A DNA stretch of 5,191 nt. It comes from Ghiorsea sp. GTDB taxonomy: Bacteria > Pseudomonadota > Zetaproteobacteria > Mariprofundales > Mariprofundaceae. A program made the translations under genes and the position numbers. The stretch is taken from assembly GCA_030950765.1 (NCBI GenBank), contig JAUZQX010000188.1, positions 1-5,191 on the forward strand. Reading direction: 5' to 3'. Below, in pieces: positions 1 to 4,389 of the stretch. Each line of letters opens with the position of its first letter. Within the stretch, counting starts at the first letter, position 1. The notes under the pieces are model-generated. The model was not told the DNA's origin, did not search any database, and saw only the letters and a list, made by a program, of their open reading frames with translations.

Positions 1-746
1 CCTTTACCTGTTCCATCGAGCTTGGTCACAATTAAACCTGTGGTATGAATAATTTCACGAAACTTTTCAACTTGCACAACCGCATTTTGCCCTGTGCCAC
101 CATCCACCACATGCCAAACTTCATGTGGAGCACCATCTAGAGCTTTACCAATCACACGATACACTTTGGCTAATTCATTCATCAGGCTGGTATCGGTTTG
201 CACGCGTCCTGCGGTATCGATGATAATCACATCATAACCTTTGGCGATACCCCGAGAAATAGTATCAAATGCAACCGATGCCGGGTCAGCACCTTCTGCC
301 TGTTTTACAATATCAGCACCTGCTCGCTCAACCCAGACTGCCAACTGTTCTACAGCCGCTGCCCTAAAAGTATCTGCTGCACCAATCAACACTTTTTTAC
401 CTTGGTCGGCATACATGTTTGCCAGCTTGCCAATGGTGGTGGTTTTACCCGTACCATTCACGCCAGCCACCAAAAGCACAAAGGGTTTTACTTCTTTGAT
501 TTCACTGCCTGTCACCAAGGTGGCTTGCAGATTATTTTTTAAGGTTTGCATGGGTTGTTTGGACTTTTTGCCTTGTTTAACCAAGTCCATCGCCAACTGA
601 GCACCGCAATCAGCCATGATTAAGGCATCTTCAATGTCTTGCCATTGGCTATCACTTAATTTTTCTTTGGGCGCACTGGGAAATAAACCACCAATATTTT
701 CACGGGTTTTGCTCAACCCTTTGCTAAGACGACTAAAAAATGACAT
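1..746 (-). CDS. ftsY: Signal recognition particle receptor FtsY, 5' part (cut by window edge)
   Basis: FtsY is the membrane-associated SRP receptor GTPase. It docks ribosome-SRP complexes at the SecYEG translocon so that inner-membrane proteins are inserted during translation. I translated 248 complete codons. Residues 1-85 form the helical N domain, opening with FFSRLSKGLSKTREN, which is the amphipathic start typical of FtsY. The GTPase G domain follows: P-loop GVNGTGKTTT (95-104), AADTFRAAAVEQL (123-135), DTAGR (177-181), DGGTGQNA (215-222) and the guanine-specificity motif TKLDGTGKG at the edge. The N domain starts at once, so there is no acidic A domain like that of E. coli FtsY; many bacteria have this short form. 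In the last motif the family usually has TKLDGTAKGG, so Ala is Gly here. The ATG at 746-744 is preceded by GAGGG (758-754) with 7-nt spacing. The C-terminal roughly 50-60 residues lie outside the window. The gene is divergent from the HAD phosphatase gene. Identification is secure; only completeness is unknown. Confidence 0.96.
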   Translation of the reverse strand, partial: MSFFSRLSKGLSKTRENIGGLFPSAPKEKLSDSQWQDIEDALIMADCGAQLAMDLVKQGKKSKQPMQTLKNNLQATLVTGSEIKEVKPFVLLVAGVNGTGKTTTIGKLANMYADQGKKVLIGAADTFRAAAVEQLAVWVERAGADIVKQAEGADPASVAFDTISRGIAKGYDVIIIDTAGRVQTDTSLMNELAKVYRVIGKALDGAPHEVWHVVDGGTGQNAVVQVEKFREIIHTTGLIVTKLDGTGK

Positions 747-753
747 ATATACA

Positions 754-758
754 CCCTC
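754..758 (-). promoter_or_regulatory. ftsY ribosome binding site
   Basis: On the minus strand GAGGG lies 7 nt upstream of the ATG at 746-744. It fixes the ftsY start and confirms the short form without an A domain. Confidence 0.75.
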
Positions 759-775
759 AAAACGATAACCAACGC

Positions 776-804
776 ATGATTGTGATTTAGCTTACATTTT
801 GCAA
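776..804 (-). promoter_or_regulatory. Possible sigma-70 promoter for ftsY
   Basis: On the minus strand TTGCAA (804-799, 4/6 match to the -35 consensus) is separated by 17 nt from AATCAT (781-776, 4/6 match to the -10). This predicts a transcript start near 769 and a leader of about 23 nt that holds the GAGGG ribosome binding site. Spacing and position are good but the matches are mediocre, so this is a weak prediction. I found no convincing promoter for the plus-strand gene in the same 86-bp spacer. Confidence 0.3.
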
Positions 805-832
805 GTTTAATCATTGTCTTTAGGTTGCTGCC

Positions 833-1471
833 ATGCTTTCAACTATAGATTTTAAACTGGCTGTGATTGATTTGGATAACACCTTGTATGCGGCAGACAA
901 TGGTGTGTTTGCGCGCATGGATGAGAAGATGATAACCTATATTCAGCGTGAGCTTGGGCTTGGGCGCGAAGAATCCAATGTATTGCGGGTGAAATATTGG
1001 AAGCAATATGGCTCAACCCTCAAAGGTTTGATGCAACATCATGGGCATGAGGCGGAACCCTTTTTGTTGGAAGCACATGATGTGGATGCACATGAGTTGT
1101 TATCAGCGCATGATGAATTGCGTGATGTCTTGCAAGCCATACCTCAGCGCAAAGTGATTCATACCAATGGCACAAGAGAACATGCCGAAACGATTTTGAA
1201 GGCATTGGGTATTCGAGATTGTTTTGCTGCAATTTATGATATTCGTTTTAATCAATATACGCCCAAACCATGTATGGATACGTTTTATCAATTGTGTGAA
1301 GCCGAAGGGGTGAAACCGCAAGATGTGGTGGTGATTGATGATATGCCAGATAACTTGGCTGTGGCGAAACAAGCGGGTGCAAAAACGGTGTGGATTCATG
1401 CTAATGCACATCAGCAAAAGCACGACTGGGACATTGCAGCAGAATCATTTGTTGATTTGTTGATGAAGTAG
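833..1471 (+). CDS. HAD-superfamily hydrolase, pyrimidine 5'-nucleotidase type
   Basis: This is a predicted soluble, Mg-dependent phosphatase of 212 residues. All four HAD motifs are visible. Motif I is DLDNTLY (13-19), with nucleophile Asp13 and acid/base Asp15. Motif II is HTNGT (110-114), with Thr111. Motif III is Lys145 in TPKP. Motif IV is VVIDDMPDN (166-174), with Asp169 and Asp170. Residues about 20-100 are helical and fit a C1-type cap. The DNTLY start, the HTNGT motif and the length resemble the bacterial/fungal pyrimidine 5'-nucleotidase (SDT1-like) family, which dephosphorylates UMP and CMP. The substrate is inferred, and other small phosphometabolites are possible. An in-frame TAG at 821-823 leaves ATG 833 as the earliest start; only a weak AGG at 822-824 serves as ribosome binding site. 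It stands alone, divergent from ftsY and convergent with lysC, so context does not narrow the role. Confidence 0.85.
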   Translation: MLSTIDFKLAVIDLDNTLYAADNGVFARMDEKMITYIQRELGLGREESNVLRVKYWKQYGSTLKGLMQHHGHEAEPFLLEAHDVDAHELLSAHDELRDVLQAIPQRKVIHTNGTREHAETILKALGIRDCFAAIYDIRFNQYTPKPCMDTFYQLCEAEGVKPQDVVVIDDMPDNLAVAKQAGAKTVWIHANAHQQKHDWDIAAESFVDLLMK

Positions 1472-1478
1472 TTTGGTG

Positions 1479-1497
1479 ATACTTAGAGTTGAAGTAT
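1479..1497 (+). terminator. Weak hairpin just after the HAD gene
   Basis: ATACTT (1479-1484) and AAGTAT (1492-1497) form a 6-bp stem with a 7-nt loop, starting 8 nt after the stop codon. A run of five T follows only at 1507-1511, 9 nt past the stem. The stem is A+T-rich and the T-run is distant, so termination here would be inefficient at best. Confidence 0.25.
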
Positions 1498-1511
1498 TCA
1501 TGTTCATTTTT

Positions 1512-1639
1512 GGGCAGCCATCCCCCAAGGGAGCCTTTCTTGCTTCGTAATTCATCTTCAAAACGAACCACATATCTGAATGGACAGCAGATATGGACGC
1601 ACTTTAGGGCGGGGCTTGCCCTGAGGGGTAGGATGGCCC
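1512..1639. repeat. Long imperfect palindrome with internal hairpin (candidate dispersed repeat or structured RNA)
   Basis: The arms 1512-1535 and 1613-1639 pair in order. GGG (1512-1514) pairs with CCC (1637-1639); CCATCC (1518-1523) with GGATGG (1631-1636); CCC (1524-1526) with the G-run at 1625-1628; GGG (1529-1531) with CCC (1619-1621); AGCC (1532-1535) with GGCT (1613-1616). That is about 19 pairs broken by small bulges. The enclosed 77 bp carry a perfect 8-bp stem, CATATCTG (1571-1578) with CAGATATG (1588-1595). AGGGC (1606-1610) with GCCCT (1618-1622) is a local alternative. No transposase, obvious target-site duplication or known RNA family is evident. The pairing is read directly; its function is unknown. 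Confidence 0.5.
1571..1595. repeat. Perfect 8-bp inverted repeat, 9-nt loop
   Basis: CATATCTG and CAGATATG flank a 9-nt loop and form the apical hairpin inside the larger imperfect palindrome. The stem does not extend further. It has no adjacent T-run on either strand, so it is not a terminator. It could be an operator-like site, but it lies between two gene ends, which makes that unlikely. Confidence 0.55.
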
Positions 1640-1644
1640 GAATC

Positions 1645-1700
1645 AAAAACTGCCCTTTATAACCTGCTTGTTTCCTTCGTTTACTTACAACAAAAGGGCA
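1645..1700 (-). terminator. Candidate Rho-independent terminator for exbB-exbD-lysC
   Basis: On the minus strand TGCCCTTT (1700-1693) pairs perfectly with AAAGGGCA (1658-1651), followed by G and then five T (1649-1645). The 34-nt loop is longer than usual, though TAA/TTA pairing at its base can shorten it. It lies about 130 nt past the lysC stop. It is the only stem plus T-run I see for this operon. The left arm overlaps another strong stem (1684-1731), so the two structures would compete. Confidence 0.4.
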
Positions 1701-1731
1701 CGTGTTACTGCGCTTATCCTTTTGCTGTAAG
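1684..1731 (-). repeat. 14-bp inverted repeat, fully paired as minus-strand RNA
   Basis: CTTACAACAAAAGG (1684-1697) faces CCTTTTGCTGTAAG (1718-1731) across a 20-nt loop. As plus-strand RNA there is one A-C mismatch. As minus-strand RNA the same position becomes a G-U wobble and all 14 pairs form. This favours a role in the lysC-side transcript. No T-run follows directly, so it is not itself a standard terminator. Confidence 0.55.
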
Positions 1732-1790
1732 ACACTTCGGCGCAGATTAGCAAAGGGAAGGGTTGATTGCTGCCTCGTTCTTAAGTTTTT

Positions 1791-1812
1791 CTTCGTGTTC
1801 TTCGCTGCTTCG
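1791..1812. repeat. Short degenerate tandem repeat of CTTCG (period 8-9)
   Basis: CTTCG occurs at 1791, 1800 and 1808, i.e. at spacings of 9 and 8 nt. On the lysC strand it reads as CACGAAG-like units just after the stop codon. Three more CTTCG copies lie at 1543, 1675 and 1735. From memory, similar CTTCGTG-type nonamer strings recur in intergenic regions of several unrelated bacterial genomes; I cannot verify that here. Confidence 0.5.
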
Positions 1813-1829
1813 TGGTGAATACGTTTGAA

Positions 1830-2309
1830 TTAATCCTGCGCCAAATCAAAGGCTTCGTGTAATGAGCGCACGGCAAGCTCTACATATTTTTCTTCTAAAA
1901 CTACGGTCACCTTGATTTCACTGGTGGTAATCATTTGAATGTTGATGTTTTCTTGGGCGAGTACATCAAACATCTTCTTGGCAACACCCGTATGTGAGCG
2001 CATACCCACACCAATAATCGACACTTTAGCGACAGTATTATCGCCCATCACTTGGCGCGCGTTCATTTTATCACAAAGTGTTTGTAATAAAGCCATGGTT
2101 GCATCGTAATCGCTGCGGGGTACGGTAAATGTTAAATCGGTTTGCCCGTCTTCAGCAATGTTTTGTACAATCACATCCACATTGATGTCAGCATCAGCAA
2201 CAGGGCCAAAAACTGCGGCAGCAATGCCAGGTTGGTCGGGAATCCCTTTGATGGTGACTTTGGCTTCATCGCGGTTGTAGGCAACCCCTGAAATCTCTGC
2301 ACGTTCCAT
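1830..2309 (-). CDS. Possible aspartokinase beta subunit from an internal start in lysC
   Basis: The in-frame ATG for Met246 of LysC lies at 2309-2307 and is preceded by AAAGAGG (2324-2318), 8 nt upstream. This is one of the best ribosome binding sites in the window. Initiation here would give a 159-residue protein holding only the two ACT domains, beginning MERAEISGVAYNRDEAKV. In Corynebacterium glutamicum and Bacillus subtilis, alpha2-beta2 aspartokinases make a beta subunit from an internal start at just this point, between the kinase and ACT domains. That match of position and signal is the evidence. Actual initiation is an inference; the family also includes homodimeric enzymes without a beta subunit. 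Confidence 0.55.
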   Translation of the reverse strand: MERAEISGVAYNRDEAKVTIKGIPDQPGIAAAVFGPVADADINVDVIVQNIAEDGQTDLTFTVPRSDYDATMALLQTLCDKMNARQVMGDNTVAKVSIIGVGMRSHTGVAKKMFDVLAQENINIQMITTSEIKVTVVLEEKYVELAVRSLHEAFDLAQD

Positions 2310-3044
2310 ATCTGAATCCTCTTTGCTGACGCGAGTGCCTTCCACCAAATCAAAGCTTGAGCGCAAATGAATGGGCATATTGTAGCGCATACCCAGCTCT
2401 ACACTTCGCGTTTGTAATACTTTTGCACCCAAAGATGCAAATTCCAACATTTCTTCATAACTGATACTATCCATCTTGCGTGCATTGGGTTCAATGCGTG
2501 GGTCTGTGGTATAAATACCGTCCACATCAGTGTAAATGTCGCAAGAATCAGCTTTTACGGCAATGGCGAGTGCTACAGCAGATGTATCTGAGCCGCCGCG
2601 ACCAAGCGTGGTCACATTGCCTTGCTCATCGACACCTTGGAAACCTGTTACCACGGGCACACTACCTTTTTCCATATGTCGAATGAGGTGGTCGCTTTGC
2701 ACAGCTTTGATGCGTGCCTTACTATGGCTGCCTTCGGTTTTAAAACCAGCTTGCGCACCGCTGAATGAATAAGCAGGCACACCAAGTTTGTTCAGTGCAA
2801 TGGCCAATAGTGCCGCAGTCACTTGCTCGCCTGTTGCCACCAACGCATCCACTTCTCGCATGGGCGGATTGCCATTCATATCATTGGCAAGGTGCAGTAA
2901 ACGGTTGGTTTCACCGCTCATCGCAGAGACCACCACGGCGACTTGATTGCCGTTGTCCAATTCACCTTTTACAATCTTGGCAGTGGCTTGAATGCGTTCA
3001 GTCGAACCTACAGAAGTACCACCAAATTTTTGTACAATTCTCAT
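1830..3044 (-). CDS. lysC: Aspartate kinase LysC, monofunctional, with two ACT domains
   Basis: This cytoplasmic enzyme phosphorylates L-aspartate with ATP to 4-phospho-L-aspartate, the first step toward lysine, threonine, methionine and diaminopimelate. The 404 residues are of normal length for the monofunctional form. The kinase domain spans about 1-240, with KFGGTSVG (6-13), TGEQV (71-75), GRGGSDTSA (148-156) and TDVDGIYTTDPR (172-183). Two ACT regulatory domains follow at about 262-322 and 339-404, the second with TTSEIKV (373-379), a feedback-inhibitor site in this family. Inhibition by lysine, or lysine plus threonine, is likely, but the effector cannot be read from sequence. The ATG at 3044 lies one base after the exbD stop and is preceded by AGGCGG with 8-nt spacing inside exbD, so translation is probably coupled. 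Co-transcription with exbBD is unusual for lysC. I see no homoserine dehydrogenase domain and no lysine riboswitch immediately upstream. An internal start is listed separately. Confidence 0.97.
   Translation of the reverse strand: MRIVQKFGGTSVGSTERIQATAKIVKGELDNGNQVAVVVSAMSGETNRLLHLANDMNGNPPMREVDALVATGEQVTAALLAIALNKLGVPAYSFSGAQAGFKTEGSHSKARIKAVQSDHLIRHMEKGSVPVVTGFQGVDEQGNVTTLGRGGSDTSAVALAIAVKADSCDIYTDVDGIYTTDPRIEPNARKMDSISYEEMLEFASLGAKVLQTRSVELGMRYNMPIHLRSSFDLVEGTRVSKEDSDMERAEISGVAYNRDEAKVTIKGIPDQPGIAAAVFGPVADADINVDVIVQNIAEDGQTDLTFTVPRSDYDATMALLQTLCDKMNARQVMGDNTVAKVSIIGVGMRSHTGVAKKMFDVLAQENINIQMITTSEIKVTVVLEEKYVELAVRSLHEAFDLAQD
2318..2324 (-). promoter_or_regulatory. Internal ribosome binding site in lysC
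   Basis: AAAGAGG on the minus strand, 8 nt before the in-frame ATG at 2309-2307, inside the codons for residues 241-243 of LysC. Its position at the kinase/ACT border suggests start of a beta subunit. Confidence 0.55.
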
Positions 3045-3045
3045 C

Positions 3046-3459
3046 TTATTTTCCGCCTAAAGGTACTGTGGCAATGCCAACTTTACCCATACCCAGCTCA
3101 CGAATAGTGTCGAGCGTATAAACCAGACGTTTATGTCTGGCATCGGCATCAGCGCGAATTACCACACGCATATTCGGGTCACCTTTGGTGATGTTTAGGA
3201 TACGACGGCGCAAGTCTGCATCTTTGACACGCTCATCTTGTACATAAAGCTGCCCGTCAGATTTGATGCTGATGACCACTTGTTTTTCTTCTTTGTTGGC
3301 AGCCTGGGCTTTGCTTTGAGGCAAGTCTAACTTGATGCTGTTGTTGGCAGTAAAACTTGTGCTGACCATGAAAAAAATCAACATAAGAAACACCACATCA
3401 ATCATGGGTGTTAAATCAACAAGCAAGTCACTGCGTTTTTGTCTTGGGCGTAAATTCAT
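3046..3459 (-). CDS. exbD: ExbD/TolR-type biopolymer transport protein
   Basis: This inner-membrane protein works with ExbB to convert proton flow into force on a TonB-like partner. The 137 residues show the family layout. A short basic cytoplasmic tail (1-16, with RPRQKR) is followed by one membrane helix (about 17-35) in LTPMIDVVFLMLIFFMVST. Asp21 in it matches the essential proton-handling aspartate (Asp25 of E. coli ExbD, Asp23 of TolR). A periplasmic domain covers 36-137. The start ATG (3459) overlaps the exbB stop as ATGA, with AAGG about 9 nt upstream inside exbB. The stop is one base before lysC. It could be assigned to TolR, but there is no tolA, tolB or pal nearby, and no tonB in the window, so the partner is unknown. 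The short form near lipid A genes matches the ExbD copies that accompany lpxK in many gammaproteobacteria. Confidence 0.9.
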   Translation of the reverse strand: MNLRPRQKRSDLLVDLTPMIDVVFLMLIFFMVSTSFTANNSIKLDLPQSKAQAANKEEKQVVISIKSDGQLYVQDERVKDADLRRRILNITKGDPNMRVVIRADADARHKRLVYTLDTIRELGMGKVGIATVPLGGK

Positions 3460-4064
3460 TCACGTTCGCCTTTGAGTAAATCTACAAAATACAGTGCATG
3501 TTGTTCAATATCCACCACATAGCGGTTGATTTTGGCTTCAAAGAAGCGGTAAGCCACAAGGGTTGGGATGGCAATCGACATGCCTGCTGCGGTGGTGTTC
3601 AGAGCCTTAGAAATGCCCGATGCCAACACATCAGCCTTACCCACACCTTCAACAGAAATCACCTGAAATACTTCAATCATACCAATCACTGTGCCCAATA
3701 AACCCAAAAGCGGCGCAATGGCAGCAACCAATGCCAAAATGCCTACAAAACGCTCAAGATGGGCAACTTCTTGTCTACCAACTTCTTCTAAAATCTCTTT
3801 CATGATGCTGCGTTTAACACCACGGTTTTTCAAAGCCACCCAAAGGATACGACTCATGGCTGTGTTGTTATTTTTACATAACTCTAAGGCTTCTTCAGCA
3901 TTACCTTCACGCACGGCATCTTCAACCTTTTTTATCTTTTTAACAGGAATTACAACCGATGAGCGAAGGCTCCACAAACGCTCAAAAATAATCGTCAGTG
4001 AAAGAAGCGAAGTGGCAATCAGGATGTACATCACTACACCACCTTGGGAAATAAACTCGTACAT
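3456..4064 (-). CDS. exbB: ExbB/TolQ/MotA-family proton channel protein
   Basis: ExbB is the multi-helix scaffold of the ExbB-ExbD motor in the inner membrane. The 202 residues show three membrane segments: about 9-29, 107-130 and 155-175, with the large cytoplasmic loop (about 31-105) between the first two. The conserved channel signatures are APLLGLLGTVIGM (117-129), with Thr125, and ISKALNTTAAGMSIAIP (151-167), with Thr158. These two threonines align with Thr148 and Thr181 of E. coli ExbB. I start at the ATG at 4064, not at the upstream ATG at 4136. AAAGGTGG lies 7 nt before 4064, the first membrane helix follows in the usual place, and the longer start would fall inside the predicted promoter. 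It is the first gene of the operon and overlaps exbD by 4 bp. TolQ is the alternative name, but the tol genes are absent here. Confidence 0.92.
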   Translation of the reverse strand: MYEFISQGGVVMYILIATSLLSLTIIFERLWSLRSSVVIPVKKIKKVEDAVREGNAEEALELCKNNNTAMSRILWVALKNRGVKRSIMKEILEEVGRQEVAHLERFVGILALVAAIAPLLGLLGTVIGMIEVFQVISVEGVGKADVLASGISKALNTTAAGMSIAIPTLVAYRFFEAKINRYVVDIEQHALYFVDLLKGERE

Positions 4065-4071
4065 CAAACAA

Positions 4072-4079
4072 CCACCTTT
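4072..4079 (-). promoter_or_regulatory. exbB ribosome binding site
   Basis: AAAGGTGG on the minus strand, 7 nt before the ATG at 4064. It decides the start in favour of the 202-residue protein over a 226-residue one. Confidence 0.75.
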
Positions 4080-4108
4080 GAATAAAAAATAGGGATAAAT
4101 CTGGCGCA

Positions 4109-4136
4109 AGTATAGGCAGGCTTCTTTATGCTGCAA
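4109..4136 (-). promoter_or_regulatory. Probable sigma-70 promoter of exbB-exbD-lysC
   Basis: On the minus strand TTGCAG (4136-4131; the first three bases match the -35) is followed after 16 nt by TATACT (4114-4109; 5/6 match to the -10). Transcription would start near 4102, leaving a leader of about 37 nt that carries the exbB ribosome binding site. I see no Fur-box-like 19-bp palindrome across it, so iron control is not evident from sequence. Confidence 0.5.
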
Positions 4137-4187
4137 TCATCATGTTTGTTTTTGTTTTCCTATGCCGCTATCAAGGCTATGCTTGCG

Positions 4188-4197
4188 ACATATATGT
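4188..4197. promoter_or_regulatory. 10-bp perfect palindrome upstream of the zinc-ribbon gene
   Basis: ACATATATGT is a perfect palindrome in the 154-bp divergent spacer, 21 bp before the start codon at 4219. It could be an operator half-pair or part of an A+T-rich -10 region (TATATG). I could not pair it with a good -35, so I do not call a plus-strand promoter. Short A+T palindromes also arise by chance. Confidence 0.2.
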
Positions 4198-4208
4198 AAG
4201 TGTTTAAT

Positions 4209-4212
4209 GGAG
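4209..4212 (+). promoter_or_regulatory. Ribosome binding site of the Trm112-type gene
   Basis: GGAG, 6 nt before ATG 4219. In-frame upstream starts at 4162 and 4207 lack such a site, so 4219 is chosen. Confidence 0.7.
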
Positions 4213-4218
4213 TTTTTC

Positions 4219-4389
4219 ATGATTGACCAAGGTTTGTTTGAAATTTTAGCTTGCCCCAAGTGTAAGGGTGATGTGCAGTACAATGCCGATAAAACGGGTC
4301 TAACGTGTGATAAATGTAAATTGGAATACCCGATTCGTGATGATATTCCAGTGATGTTGATTGATGAGGCAAAGTCTTTGGCTGATTAA
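4219..4389 (+). CDS. Trm112/YcaR-family small zinc-ribbon protein
   Basis: This is a 56-residue protein of the UPF0434/Trm112-like family. Residues 5-11 (GLFEILA) lead into Cys12-Pro-Lys-Cys15, and a second pair, Cys30-Asp-Lys-Cys33, completes a four-cysteine zinc ribbon. YPIRDDIPVML (37-47) matches the family ending, F/YP-I/L-RDGIPV. In eukaryotes and archaea Trm112 activates methyltransferases. The role of the bacterial short form, such as E. coli YcaR, is not firmly established, so I give no function. E. coli YcaR lacks the second cysteine pair as I recall it; this protein keeps all four. The gene opens a plus-strand unit, and its TAA stop shares one base with the ATG of the acyltransferase gene. 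In gammaproteobacteria ycaR lies between lpxK and kdsB, so a lipid A neighbourhood is normal for it. Confidence 0.9.
   Translation: MIDQGLFEILACPKCKGDVQYNADKTGLTCDKCKLEYPIRDDIPVMLIDEAKSLAD

Larger units (their letters stand above)
1472..1829. other. Gene-free convergent intergenic region rich in inverted repeats
   Basis: These 358 bp separate the 3' ends of the HAD gene and lysC. I find no credible gene: frames are short and match no family I know. The stretch is not featureless. It holds a long imperfect palindrome (1512-1639) with a smaller hairpin inside it, a second cluster of competing stems (1651-1757), a terminator-like structure for lysC, and six copies of CTTCG, three of them spaced 8-9 nt apart next to the lysC stop. 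It could be a double terminator region, a structured 3' UTR or small RNA, or one or two copies of dispersed repeats. Confidence 0.7.

Noticed and set aside
198..600. Two plus-strand open frames of 114 and 119 codons
   Set aside because: Both lie antisense to ftsY, whose motifs are unmistakable; they have no family resemblance.
1020..1423. Minus-strand frames antisense to the HAD gene
   Set aside because: The plus-strand gene carries all four HAD motifs; the antisense frames are low-complexity His/Ile-rich shadows.
1499..1549. 16-codon plus-strand frame starting at ATG 1499
   Set aside because: No ribosome binding site, very short, and it ends inside the palindrome; nothing supports translation.
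1401..1646. Minus-strand open frame of 81 codons crossing the HAD 3' end and the palindrome
   Set aside because: It overlaps the end of a solid gene, has no family resemblance and no good ribosome binding site, and much of it is the inverted-repeat region itself. If 1478-1640 proves to be a dispersed repeat, such frames would recur as spurious hypothetical proteins.
1479..1760. tRNA, tmRNA, SRP RNA, RNase P RNA or CRISPR array in the intergenic gap
   Set aside because: A GGCCCGAATC string at 1635-1644 vaguely recalls a T-loop, but there is no acceptor, D-arm or anticodon arm around it. There are no evenly spaced 25-40 bp direct repeats.
3045..3110. Lysine riboswitch ahead of lysC
   Set aside because: The sequence before lysC is coding exbD with only one intergenic base; there is no room for an aptamer.
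4065..4136. Longer exbB start at 4136
   Set aside because: No ribosome binding site, adds 24 non-conserved residues, and overlaps the predicted -10 and -35 elements. ATG 4064 has a strong site.
4162..4218. Upstream in-frame starts (4162, 4207) for the zinc-ribbon gene
   Set aside because: Neither has a ribosome binding site. GGAG sits 6 nt before 4219, and the family starts close to the LLEIxACP motif.
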